DNA of 62,858 bases from contig JAYQON010000006.1 in NCBI GenBank assembly GCA_038144835.1, forward strand, positions 1-62,858, in the 5' to 3' direction. The position numbers were made by a program, and so were the translations under genes. This stretch comes from JALHOQ01 sp038144835 (GTDB lineage Bacteria > Bdellovibrionota > Bdellovibrionia > Bdellovibrionales > UBA1609). Shown in pieces: positions 16,342 through 24,860 of this stretch. Positions within the stretch are counted from its first letter, which is position 1. Each line of letters opens with the position of its first letter. The notes under the pieces were generated by a model that worked only from the letters and a program-made list of their open reading frames with translations, did no database searches and was not told the origin of the DNA.

Positions 16342-17050
16342 TTACCGAGTTCCTGTGCTTTCAATAATTTGAAAATCTTTATTTTCTCTATCTGCTTTTG
16401 CTGTTTTTATGCAACTGGCTTCTGAAACCTTATCACCTGATTTTTTAAAAACGTCTTGAGTAAAAAAGTTGTAGGCAGAAGGACATTTAGATTTAAGATC
16501 GTCTGGGTTTACAATGAGTACAGAAAAAGCTTCTGCGAATTCCTCAGAACGTTTGGTTTGCGCATAGGGCGAAATTTTGCAAGGTTTTACGTTTTTTGAG
16601 TACAAACCGTAGAGCTTTTGTCCATTGGCATTTGCAACTTTATGTCCTAGTTCATGAATCAGTGCCGCAACGTTATCCCCGCCGTAGGAAAGCTTTTTGA
16701 CATTTATGCGAGGTACAGTTTGATTCCATGCGCCTCTTTGATTCAAAAAATTGAATTCGGTTTGCCACTCCGGAGGTAATGGTGCGCCATTTAACTTTTC
16801 CAACTGACCAACACCCAAGGCCAACGCGCGCAAGTCTTTCGCTGAATAATCTCCTTTTACTTTAATGCCATTGCGCTTGAGAACTTGAGTTGGATCATCC
16901 GCACTGGGCTCAATACACTCACCCGACTTAGCCACTTTTTTTTTCGGCGTAAAGATACTGTGCATTCGCGCTCGGGTAAGAGGCGGTGAGAGCAATCAGA
17001 AAGGCCCAGGCCCACAAACTTCCTAAAAAGTGCTTTCGGTAGTTTTCCAT
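16342..17050 (-). pseudogene. Secreted HExxH metallopeptidase-like gene, frameshifted at an A9 tract
   Basis: The main frame (16342 to about 16950) encodes a domain with HELGH, the zinc-peptidase motif, and a downstream EEFAEAFS segment with a possible third ligand, plus four Cys near the end. In the frame it is in, the natural upstream sequence has no signal peptide. A second frame from the ATG at 17050 encodes a textbook signal peptide ending S-A-N-A-Q, reads into a run of nine A (coding strand, 16936-16944) and stops eight codons later. Removing one A joins the two into one exported protein of about 235 aa. Either a sequencing/assembly error, a real mutation, or slippage-dependent expression. 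An in-frame TTG 18 nt before the ATG has a better ribosome site (GAGGG). Confidence 0.75.
16936..16944 (-). repeat. Homopolymer A9 (coding strand) at the frameshift
   Basis: Nine T on the plus strand. Eight would restore the reading frame between signal peptide and peptidase domain. Confidence 0.9.
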
Positions 17051-17255
17051 AAATTGAAGTCGCTGCAAGAGCGAGGCCCTCATTCTCATCGAGTGAGTCG
17101 CTAATGAGATTGGGAAGTTGATTACTGTGAAAGCGACTGTCTAAATTTTTGACAGACACTAGCAGTCGCGAAGTTGTGTAATCAGCCGAGTCCTTTGTCG
17201 CAAAATTATTAATTCTCCTCATGTAAAGAGGCGAATCTGACGAAATATTTTTTGC

Positions 17256-17624
17256 ATGAATATCAAGTCTCTTGCTCCTAATTCTGTTCTTCCGGTTGAC
17301 CAAAAGCAAAAGGTCGAGAAGAACGTACGTGCTCAAAGCAGCACGGATAGGGACGCCGATGGGCGACAAGAACAATCACAACACGAGGGAAAAAGGCATC
17401 TCAACCAACAGGAATTTGACGATGCCTTAAAGGCTCTCGCTGCAATGCCGGGACTTAAATCCAACATGCTCACGATAAAGGTCGAAGGGCACGGCGATCT
17501 GCGTGTGGTTCTTATAATTGATCCACAAGGCCAAGTGGTTCGTAGGCTCTCTGATAGCCAGTTGTGGTCTGCGACGCGCGACCAAGATCGAAAAACCGGA
17601 AACATTCTAGACAAAGCGATGTAG
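17256..17624 (+). CDS. flaG: FlaG-like flagellar protein
   Basis: 122 aa. The C-terminal part, with LTIKVEGHGDLRVVLIIDPQ and then VVRRLSD, has the FlaG pattern in which an LxFxVxE...VVxVID strand pair is followed by a conserved (I/V)R-x-(I/L)P/S-like turn. The N-terminal 50 residues are polar and low in complexity, as in FlaG. The position directly before fliD is the usual one for flaG, a gene affecting filament length. The ribosome-binding site is poor. It opens the flagellar cap/chaperone cluster. Confidence 0.6.
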   Translation: MNIKSLAPNSVLPVDQKQKVEKNVRAQSSTDRDADGRQEQSQHEGKRHLNQQEFDDALKALAAMPGLKSNMLTIKVEGHGDLRVVLIIDPQGQVVRRLSDSQLWSATRDQDRKTGNILDKAM

Positions 17625-17687
17625 TCATTTTATTGACTCACGGAATCCCCAGTCTCTTTGCCAAAATGAAGAGATCAAGGGGGAACA

Positions 17688-19064
17688 ATGCCAGGAATGA
17701 GTATCGGTGGAATCGCATCAGGGCTTCCGCCAAATTTGGTGGATCAATTGATCGAAGCCGAACGTATTCCCTTGCGACAGATTGAAAAAAACAAGGGCAA
17801 ACAAGAAAATCGCTTAAAGCTTGTGCAGGATCTCGAGAGTAAACTTAATGGTATTACTGGAACGATCGGAGCTTTGGCCAGCTCGCGTGGTTTTTCGGAC
17901 ATGAAGTTAAACTCAGGGGATGTCAACATTGTCTCGGGTGCGGTAGATCCCAGCGTGGGAACGACGGGCAGTTGGAATATCGAAGTTATGGAGCTGGCAC
18001 AAAAGGCGGCAGCTATTACTAATGGCTTTCCTGACAAAGACAAAACTCAAATCGGAGTCGGCTATTTTCGCTTTGAAACCCCCGACGGAAGTAAAGAGGT
18101 TTATGTTGGCGGCGATAGCAATACACTCGAAGGTGCGGCTAACGCGATCAATCGCTCTGGTGTGGGAATCAAGGCAACTGTGCTCAACGATAGAAAAGAT
18201 CCAGATAATCCCTTCCGCTTAATGATTTCAGGCGAAGGTGTTGGAGCTGAAAATCAGGTCTCCTATCCGACCCTCTACTTTCTGGATGGGGATCAAGATA
18301 TTTTCTTTGAGGAGAAGCGCGAAGGCAAAAATGGTCGAGTAAAAGTCGATGGCTTTGAGTTTCAAGTCGGCGAAAATACAGTCAAGGATGTCATACCCGG
18401 TGTCACACTTGATTTGAAGCAAGCCTCTCCGGGAAAGACAGTCAATATTAGCGTCAAAGAAGACCAAGAAGTTGTTTCAGGTAAGGTTAAGGGGTTCGTT
18501 GATGCGGTCAACCAAGTGCTTTCTTTTATTCAGCAGCAAAACGCTCTGACCAAAGAGACGGACACGAGTAATACTCTGGGGGGCGACAGTTTACTGAGAA
18601 GCATTGAAAACCGTATTCGCAGCCTGATACAAAACCCTCAAATGGGGGTTTCTTCTGAAATAACCCGCTTAAATCAGCTGGGGATTCGTTTCAACCGTAG
18701 CGGCACATTGGAATTCGAAGAAAAGAAATTTAATGAAACTCTTGTGAGAGATCCGATGGCTGTTCAACGCTTTTTGGCCGGCGATGGATTTTCTGTTGGT
18801 TTTATACCGAGCTTAAAGCGAGAAATCAGTTCCCTATTAAACACAGCTTTCGGTCCGGTAGCCATTCGTAAGCGTGCCTTACAAGACCGCATTGGTCAGA
18901 TGAATGATCAAATTTCTAATAAGGAAAGACAGCTCGCTCGCAAGGAGGAATCCTTGCGCAACAAATTCGCCAAGCTTGAAGAAACCGTCAGCCGTATGAA
19001 GGGCCAGGCTAGTCAGTTGGGCGCCGCGGGCTTTGGTGGCGGCGGAATTCCTGGGTTGGGTTAA
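17688..19064 (+). CDS. fliD: Flagellar filament cap protein FliD
   Basis: 458 aa. The N-terminus reads IGGIASGLP-x-x-x-LVDQLIEAERIPL, the FliD_N signature (residues about 1-105), with the FliD C-terminal domain (about 210-440), coiled-coil ends and a Gly-rich tail. GTG/ATG choice is clear: ATG with AAGGGGG upstream. It is secreted and forms the cap that folds flagellin at the filament tip. Short spacing (34 nt) to fliS indicates one operon. Confidence 0.93.
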   Translation: MPGMSIGGIASGLPPNLVDQLIEAERIPLRQIEKNKGKQENRLKLVQDLESKLNGITGTIGALASSRGFSDMKLNSGDVNIVSGAVDPSVGTTGSWNIEVMELAQKAAAITNGFPDKDKTQIGVGYFRFETPDGSKEVYVGGDSNTLEGAANAINRSGVGIKATVLNDRKDPDNPFRLMISGEGVGAENQVSYPTLYFLDGDQDIFFEEKREGKNGRVKVDGFEFQVGENTVKDVIPGVTLDLKQASPGKTVNISVKEDQEVVSGKVKGFVDAVNQVLSFIQQQNALTKETDTSNTLGGDSLLRSIENRIRSLIQNPQMGVSSEITRLNQLGIRFNRSGTLEFEEKKFNETLVRDPMAVQRFLAGDGFSVGFIPSLKREISSLLNTAFGPVAIRKRALQDRIGQMNDQISNKERQLARKEESLRNKFAKLEETVSRMKGQASQLGAAGFGGGGIPGLG

Positions 19065-19098
19065 AGTTTTAACGAATCGTTACCGAATGAGACAATAG

Positions 19099-19488
19099 AT
19101 GAAGAATCCATATCAGAAGTACAAAGAAACATCGGTGCAAAGTGCCAGTAAGGAAAAAATCCTACTGATGCTCTATGAAGGAGCCATTCGCTTTATGAAA
19201 CAAGCTGGAATGGCGATCGATAGCAAGGATATCGCCGGGCGAGGGATAAATATCGGAAGAGCTTTTGATATCGTCAATGAGCTAAATAATACGCTGAACC
19301 ACGAGGCGGGTGGTGAAATCGCGTCGAATCTTGAGCAGCTCTATATTTTTGTCTGTGAGCAAATGACAAAATGCAACGCCACTGGTGACAAAAAGCCACT
19401 CGAAGACGCCATTCGTATTATGGAAACGCTTTATTCTGGATGGGTTGAAGCTATTGAAAAATTAAAACGCGAAGAACTCAATAAATAG
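19099..19488 (+). CDS. fliS: Flagellin chaperone FliS
   Basis: 129 aa, typical length. Starts NPYQKYKETSVQSASKEKILLMLYEGAIRFMKQA, here cited only as the NPY...Y and LLxxLYEGAIRF core that defines FliS. It binds the C-terminal helix of flagellins and prevents premature assembly. It should serve the four flagellins at the left end. Confidence 0.93.
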   Translation: MKNPYQKYKETSVQSASKEKILLMLYEGAIRFMKQAGMAIDSKDIAGRGINIGRAFDIVNELNNTLNHEAGGEIASNLEQLYIFVCEQMTKCNATGDKKPLEDAIRIMETLYSGWVEAIEKLKREELNK

Positions 19489-19502
19489 GTCAGGGAGGAC
19501 TT

Positions 19503-19928
19503 ATGGAAACGATCGTCAATCTTCTCAAGGACAAAAATTACCATCTACAAAAATTTTATCAGCTCAACGAAACGGAGCTGATCAATTTTGCGGAAGGAAA
19601 TTTTGATAATATCGAGATTTTTTATCAATCCCGTGAAACAATTTTGGACCTGATCCGATGCATTGACCGGCTAATTGATACCGCCTCAGAAGCTCAAGGC
19701 TCTGATGTGCGTCCTACAAATCGGCAAAAGCAAGACGTCATTGCGGCAATGGCTGAGAAAAGCGACTTAGTCACTCGCATATTGGGACAGGATCTGCAGA
19801 TTTTGTCGGTCATTGAGCAAGCAAAATCTGACATCATTAAAGAGCTGCGTGGAGTGCAAGTTGCACGGAAGGCTGTTGGTGCCTATAAGTCCGGTGACAC
19901 TCCGGCAAAATTCGACGAAAAGGCCTGA
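19503..19928 (+). CDS. FliT-like / FlgN-like small chaperone
   Basis: 141 aa, almost entirely helical, encoded 14 nt after fliS with a GGGAGG ribosome site. Size, helical make-up and position match FliT, the export chaperone of FliD, or the broader FlgN/FliT group. Sequence motifs of that group are weak, so the call rests mainly on context. Confidence 0.6.
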   Translation: METIVNLLKDKNYHLQKFYQLNETELINFAEGNFDNIEIFYQSRETILDLIRCIDRLIDTASEAQGSDVRPTNRQKQDVIAAMAEKSDLVTRILGQDLQILSVIEQAKSDIIKELRGVQVARKAVGAYKSGDTPAKFDEKA

Positions 19929-20053
19929 CAGATCGTTGACGCTGGACTTTGTTTTCTGTCCCGACCTTAAGCCCGATTTGAATCCTGTCTTCGCGTTTAT
20001 TCTTATTTCACCCCTGGCATCACGGTTGCTGAACAGAGTATGGGGAGGCAACC

Positions 20054-20947
20054 GTGGAAATAATGAGACCCTCGTTGAATGAAGACCTATTGAGAGCAGA
20101 GACTTTAGTCTCAAAAGGCTCCATCCCAAAAATGGAGATTGAGGACTTCATTTGCATTTTGCAAATTGAGCCTCAAGACAGCTTTATGGCGATGGAGCTG
20201 GCTAAGCGTCTCGTGGCACAAGAGCGAGTCGACGAGGCTCATCGCCTTATGACGGCGATAGTGCGTATAGATAACCGCTTTGAAACTCTCTTCGCTTTAG
20301 GCTGTTTAGAATACCGTATGAGTTTAGAGGACAGTGCCTTTGCTCACCTGCAGTCAGCTCTTTTGATTGCTCCAGACGGTGCTTCAGAATTATTTGAAGT
20401 TTTTAAAATTCTCGGTAACATTTTTGTTCGTCGAGGCGATTTTGATTCTGCGGAAGACAGCTACTTTAAGGCTTACCGTCTCAATCCGATGTCAGACGTC
20501 TTACATGTTAATTTGGGTACATTGGCGATTCAAAGAGCCAATTGGGACGAAGGCGCGCAAAAATTTCGCGTCGCTCTGGGTTTAAATCCCAGCAATGACA
20601 AGGCCTGGGTGGGTCTTGCGATTTGCCATCGGATGAAAGGTGATTTTGAATTGGCCTGGGGTAATCTTGAAGCGGCTATTCAGTACAATCCATTAAACGA
20701 AGCGGCTCTGCAGTTATTCTTGGACTGGGGATTAAGCGAAGGCCGCGAGGGGAAGGTGCTTGAACACATTCGCGATTTTTTAGTCGAAGGAGGATGGTCG
20801 GAAAGACTCAGCCTTGCCTTTGCTTGGCTGAGTTTCAGACGTGGCGATCACTATTTGGCTTCGTTGGAGCTTGAGCGGCTTCTGGCTATAAATCCTGGAC
20901 ACACGAGTGCTTTGCAGCTTGCCGAAGAGATGAGGGCAAAGTGTTGA
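20054..20947 (+). CDS. TPR-repeat protein
   Basis: 297 aa, GTG start with GGGGAGG 7 nt upstream. Consecutive degenerate TPR units from about residue 40 to 290, with typical A-x-x-x-F/Y-x-x-A and P-x-N/x pairs (for example the NPSN and NPMSD turns). It is cytoplasmic, with no signal. It overlaps the next gene by 7 nt. TPR proteins beside flagellin glycosyltransferases often act as scaffolds or as part of the transferase machinery; that role is inferred from context. Confidence 0.8.
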   Translation: MEIMRPSLNEDLLRAETLVSKGSIPKMEIEDFICILQIEPQDSFMAMELAKRLVAQERVDEAHRLMTAIVRIDNRFETLFALGCLEYRMSLEDSAFAHLQSALLIAPDGASELFEVFKILGNIFVRRGDFDSAEDSYFKAYRLNPMSDVLHVNLGTLAIQRANWDEGAQKFRVALGLNPSNDKAWVGLAICHRMKGDFELAWGNLEAAIQYNPLNEAALQLFLDWGLSEGREGKVLEHIRDFLVEGGWSERLSLAFAWLSFRRGDHYLASLELERLLAINPGHTSALQLAEEMRAKC

Positions 20948-21555
20948 TTGAACAGTTGGTTGCGAAAAACGGGGATTCGGTACTTCGGGTCAAAGGGCGT
21001 TTGCTAGCTTCGCGCTTTGATCCTCGCAAGGAAGCCACTGATTGGGTCGCTCGCCGATTGAGTTTTATCGATAAGGTGAAAACACTAATTATTCTTGGTG
21101 CGGGAAGCGGATATCATATTTTTGAATTGATGGTTCGAACAAGAGCGGAGATTTTGGTGCTAGAGCCCTCTCTAGACCTATTTGAGGTTGTTCAACGATT
21201 ACATACTTTTGACTCAAGCCGGGTTCGCTTTGAGAATGTTCAGTCGGCCAAGGGCCTGCGAGCAACTGCGAGCGTGAGGCAGGCGGTGAAGGAAAGTTTT
21301 CGCGTGCTTGTGCATCCGTCAAGTCGCTCTGGTCGTGAAAAAATATTTGATGAACTACAAGCTCAGCTGATTGCTCGCGATTGGGGTAGTCTGACTTGGC
21401 AATGGAAGCTCCAGGGACTAGGTGATCTGGCCGAAACTTTGCGAGTCGATGCTGGAAAATTAACGATTTATGACCTTGAACAGACAGAGCTGGTGCAAAA
21501 TTCAGTCGAGAGAGAGCGTTTGTTGATAAAGGCTCTTCGGGAGTTGGTTAAATGA
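20941..21555 (+). CDS. Maf-like (motility accessory factor / MptE-like) domain protein
   Basis: 204 aa, GTG start inside the TPR gene. The segment LIILGAGSGYHIFELMVR, followed by a strand ending in LEPS, matches the N-terminal nucleotide-binding-like part of the Maf/DUF115 family, whose full members (about 600 aa) glycosylate flagellins with nonulosonic acids. Only that part is present, so this is a short form. The end overlaps the next ATG by 4 nt. Its position after fliD-fliS supports a role in flagellin modification; catalytic ability is uncertain. Confidence 0.55.
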   Translation: MLIEQLVAKNGDSVLRVKGRLLASRFDPRKEATDWVARRLSFIDKVKTLIILGAGSGYHIFELMVRTRAEILVLEPSLDLFEVVQRLHTFDSSRVRFENVQSAKGLRATASVRQAVKESFRVLVHPSSRSGREKIFDELQAQLIARDWGSLTWQWKLQGLGDLAETLRVDAGKLTIYDLEQTELVQNSVERERLLIKALRELVK

Positions 21556-23078
21556 AGATTTTGGTCGTAAGCCTTCTGCGCCTTGGCGATTTTATTCAAA
21601 CCGTGCCAGTGATCAATGGCCTTGCTCGTAAGCCCGGAGTTGAACTTGACGTACTTGTTCACAAACCGACCTTACAACTGGCTCCGTTAGTGAGAAATGT
21701 CCGTAAATGGTGGTCGCTTGATCGTGATGAACTACAAGAAGGCCTTGGACGTGCAGACATTCCCATGATGACGTCCATTCATGTTTTAAGAGAAACTTTG
21801 GATGAGGTGAGTGCCACCGAATATGATCTGGTCATAAATCTGACACACACTCGTTTTTCTGGCTATTTGCTTGGCTATATTCGGGCTAAAGAAAAGCTCG
21901 GTATGCATGTGGATGAGTTCAATCGTGTTCGCTTCAATAGTCCGTGGTTTAGGTACTTGGATCGTCATGCGAAAAATCCAGTCCCCGATGTCCTTAATTA
22001 TAGCGATATTTTTTTGCAGGCTTGTGGTCTTGAGCATGCGGATTGGGAGATGCGCCCCACGGCGCAAGGAATGTCCGAGCTGGCGGCTCTCTCGCTTCCA
22101 GATTGCGGTGCTTTGATCGTTGGGCAAACGCTAACCTCTGATGCAAAAAAAAACTGGAGCTCGCAATCTTGGACACAGCTTTTTCACGAACTTTATGTGC
22201 ACGACAAAAATCGGCATTTTGTTTTGCTAGGAGCGCCGAGCGAGCAAGAACGGCTCACCGATCAAATTGAAAGGCTTCGTCTGATGGGCGTTCCCGCGCG
22301 CTTAGGTATTATGTCTTTAGACGGAGCTTTGGCTCTGCTCAATCGGGCCGATCTTCTGATCACTGGAGATACTAGTATTAAGCACCTTGCCAATGCTTCA
22401 AGGGCTCGTGTGGTTGAATTGAGCCTTGGGTCTAGTGATTTTCGTAGGACTGGAGTATTTAAGTCGGAAAGTCTCATTCTCGCCAGTCGGGCTGAATGTG
22501 CGCCGTGTGCACATTCAAGCCAATGCTCACAAGATACACATTTGTGCGGAGAAAATTTGTCGCCGCAGTTGGTAGCTGAGGCGTGTGAGAATTTTCTTAA
22601 AAGCGATTGGAGCGCACTGACGATGGCCGCTCAGCATGGAAAGTTTAAAGCTATGCGCACACGGCGATTGCACTCAGGAATGTGGCTCGCTTCTGACCTG
22701 AGTGATCAGAAGAGTGTAGTTCAAGGTCTTCTCAATCGAAGCACGTGGAAGTTATTATTTAATCAAGAACATCGTCGCCCACTGGCAGCCATTGGTAGTG
22801 AAAGTGTTTTGATTAAAGAAGATTTGCGTGAGCTTTTCCCGACTTCTTTCGGCAGATTTGCTGGTCTCGATTTTATAGAACAAGAGATTGAAGAAGTTCG
22901 AATTTCATCCGAACATCAACTGGCCCGTTCTCCAATAGGAATTCGTCCTGACAGTAAAACAGTAAGTATCACTGAGATTCGAGAAAAGCAGGTTGACCTT
23001 GGTGAAAAGCTTGAACTTGGTGAAATTAAGAAAAAGCTGATTCGATCACTAAAATCCCAGTCGATGGAGAATCTATGA
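21552..23078 (+). CDS. GT9 (heptosyltransferase-like) family protein
   Basis: 508 aa. Residues 1-350 follow the ADP-heptose:LPS heptosyltransferase pattern: an N-terminal LRLGDFIQTVPVI motif, a G-x-T-x(4)-KNW segment that here binds nucleotide-sugar in relatives, and TGDTSIKHLANA, the conserved (T/S)-G-D-x-x-x-x-H-x-A loop. A Cys-rich stretch (four Cys, about residues 316-334) follows, as in many GT9 enzymes. The last 150 residues are extra. Coupled to the Maf-like gene (ATGA), it likely decorates flagellin or LPS; genomic context favours flagellin. Confidence 0.78.
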   Translation: MKILVVSLLRLGDFIQTVPVINGLARKPGVELDVLVHKPTLQLAPLVRNVRKWWSLDRDELQEGLGRADIPMMTSIHVLRETLDEVSATEYDLVINLTHTRFSGYLLGYIRAKEKLGMHVDEFNRVRFNSPWFRYLDRHAKNPVPDVLNYSDIFLQACGLEHADWEMRPTAQGMSELAALSLPDCGALIVGQTLTSDAKKNWSSQSWTQLFHELYVHDKNRHFVLLGAPSEQERLTDQIERLRLMGVPARLGIMSLDGALALLNRADLLITGDTSIKHLANASRARVVELSLGSSDFRRTGVFKSESLILASRAECAPCAHSSQCSQDTHLCGENLSPQLVAEACENFLKSDWSALTMAAQHGKFKAMRTRRLHSGMWLASDLSDQKSVVQGLLNRSTWKLLFNQEHRRPLAAIGSESVLIKEDLRELFPTSFGRFAGLDFIEQEIEEVRISSEHQLARSPIGIRPDSKTVSITEIREKQVDLGEKLELGEIKKKLIRSLKSQSMENL

Positions 23079-23251
23079 GGCAGGAAGACAAGTTGAAAGT
23101 CGCTTTAGAGAGACTAGAACATGCGACTCGAAAGACGATTAGTACTCGCAGTTATTGTAAAGACGCGAGAAGCTTAAAGATAATCGAAGAAATCATAAAG
23201 GAGCAGCTTTTAAATGCGCCATCTCATTCTTCTGCTCGTAGATCCCGCTGA
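23075..23251 (+). CDS. Small overlapping ORF (58 aa)
   Basis: The ATG overlaps the stop of the preceding glycosyltransferase (ATGA) and the frame runs 38 nt into the next gene, whose own AAGGAG site lies inside it. The product is basic and helical (many Lys, Arg, Glu; one Cys) with no signal peptide. The tight coupling on both sides suggests it is translated, but it may serve mainly to keep ribosomes on the messenger. No homology is recognised. Confidence 0.55.
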   Translation: MRQEDKLKVALERLEHATRKTISTRSYCKDARSLKIIEEIIKEQLLNAPSHSSARRSR

Positions 23252-24836
23252 CATTCGTTTGGCCTTGCCGGCATTAAATGCGCGTCGCCGGCAGGAGACT
23301 GCTGACGGCGAATGGCATATTTTGGTGGCCGCCCAGGCTCTGGATGAAGTGAGTAGTCTTGAGGGGTTTATCGTACATACATTTGTAGAACAGTCCGCAG
23401 GGGAGATTGCTGAAAGTCTTCAGACCCTTTCTTCCATACCCTTCGATTTTATCTACAACCTCTCCTTCACGCCGCATTCAATAGAAATTATTGGCCGATT
23501 AAAAGGCCAAAAGACTCAAATTTGTGGTTACTCTCGCCATGCAGATGGAACGTTGGCAATTTTTGATGACACGAGTGCCTATGTGCACGCTCAGGTTGGC
23601 CCTGGACGACCGAACCGTTATCACTTCGTACAAATTTTTGCGGCGATTTTGGGGGTCGATCTCAGCGTCGGTGATTTGCTGGTCAACCCGTCCAAAATCG
23701 TTGACCGTTCGAACGGTCCGATTGTCATCAATCTTGAAAGTCAATCAACACCTTACCCAGCCGATATGTGGGAAACGGTGATCAATGAATTGCGCCAACA
23801 ATCTTCTAGTGAGATTGTTGTTTTGGGTCGCATCGATATGCGGGACAAAGTGGTCGAATGGGCCCAAAAGCATGGGCCAGTTACTGACTGTTTAGGCGAT
23901 TTAAATTTGCCGGCTTTAAATCGAATTTTGCAAGGCGCGCGCTGTTTGATTTCGGCGGCGAGTGCATCGGTTCCTGTCGCTTCAATGAATACTGTTCCAG
24001 TTTTGTACCTTGCGGGATTAGACGTCAATTTTTGGGAAAAAGGTCCTTGGTCACCAGCGAGTCGTGTTTTAGTTGCCAATGAAACTCATGAAATATCGCC
24101 TAAGGCCATTGGTTTACATGCTCTCAATATGCTCGCGGATGAGTCACCTTCCCAAGCTTGTTGGCTGCGAACGGGGGTGCTTGAAAGTTACGTCCCGTGT
24201 GGAGGTGTTGAAAATGACGCTTTCCAGTGGGAACTGTTGCAGGCGCTCTATACTTCGTCAAGTTATCCTCAACTTACGGGTTTGCAGGATGAGTTGGCCT
24301 TCCAGCGGCTTTATGAGGTGGCTGAGTTGGCACTGCAAAACTTAGCGAATTGGAATAAAGACAAAATTGGTCGGGCTCGGCAACTGCAGGTTGTGGATGA
24401 CATTTTGGCGCAACTTCCTCAACTTTGTCCCAATATTGGGCCCGTCATTCGCTGGTTCAACACTGAGCGGCTGCGCCTTGTTCCTGACGCTGAAGATGAA
24501 GTTTTAAGTTTAACGCGTAAACTGTTTTCAGATCTTTTGCTGGTGGCTTCAGTGTATCGCGAGTATGGCGAAAAGGATCGAACTCGGAGTTTAGCTTCTG
24601 AGCTGTGTCGCGTTTGTGCACCGGCATTTCGTGAATTCGAAGTTCATACTGTTGCAGATCAGTTTCAGCAGCTCTTAGGTGTTTTTCATGAACTTTCCCG
24701 ACATTCTGCCCAACTTGCGAATCGCGACTGGTCTGAAATTCTTGCCACGCTCACGGGGAGTTTTGATCGCAAAGACTACATTGAGGTTGCTGACCAGCTT
24801 GAATATGAACTTGCACCCATTCTTGATTGGAATTGA
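23214..24836 (+). CDS. Second GT9-like protein, divergent
   Basis: 540 aa, ATG preceded by AAGGAG. The first 340 residues have the two-Rossmann layout of GT9: an N-terminal strand and LALPAL segment, a YNLSFTPHS stretch where relatives have NL-x-x-S, IVINLES at the second domain start and a CLISAASASVPVASM loop in place of the usual G-D-x-x-x-x-H motif. The conserved His and several binding residues are missing, so it may be a non-catalytic partner of the preceding enzyme. The C-terminal 180 residues are helical and unrecognised. Confidence 0.6.
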   Translation: MRHLILLLVDPADIRLALPALNARRRQETADGEWHILVAAQALDEVSSLEGFIVHTFVEQSAGEIAESLQTLSSIPFDFIYNLSFTPHSIEIIGRLKGQKTQICGYSRHADGTLAIFDDTSAYVHAQVGPGRPNRYHFVQIFAAILGVDLSVGDLLVNPSKIVDRSNGPIVINLESQSTPYPADMWETVINELRQQSSSEIVVLGRIDMRDKVVEWAQKHGPVTDCLGDLNLPALNRILQGARCLISAASASVPVASMNTVPVLYLAGLDVNFWEKGPWSPASRVLVANETHEISPKAIGLHALNMLADESPSQACWLRTGVLESYVPCGGVENDAFQWELLQALYTSSSYPQLTGLQDELAFQRLYEVAELALQNLANWNKDKIGRARQLQVVDDILAQLPQLCPNIGPVIRWFNTERLRLVPDAEDEVLSLTRKLFSDLLLVASVYREYGEKDRTRSLASELCRVCAPAFREFEVHTVADQFQQLLGVFHELSRHSAQLANRDWSEILATLTGSFDRKDYIEVADQLEYELAPILDWN

Positions 24837-24860
24837 CGATAAAAGTGTTATCCTTTTCCG

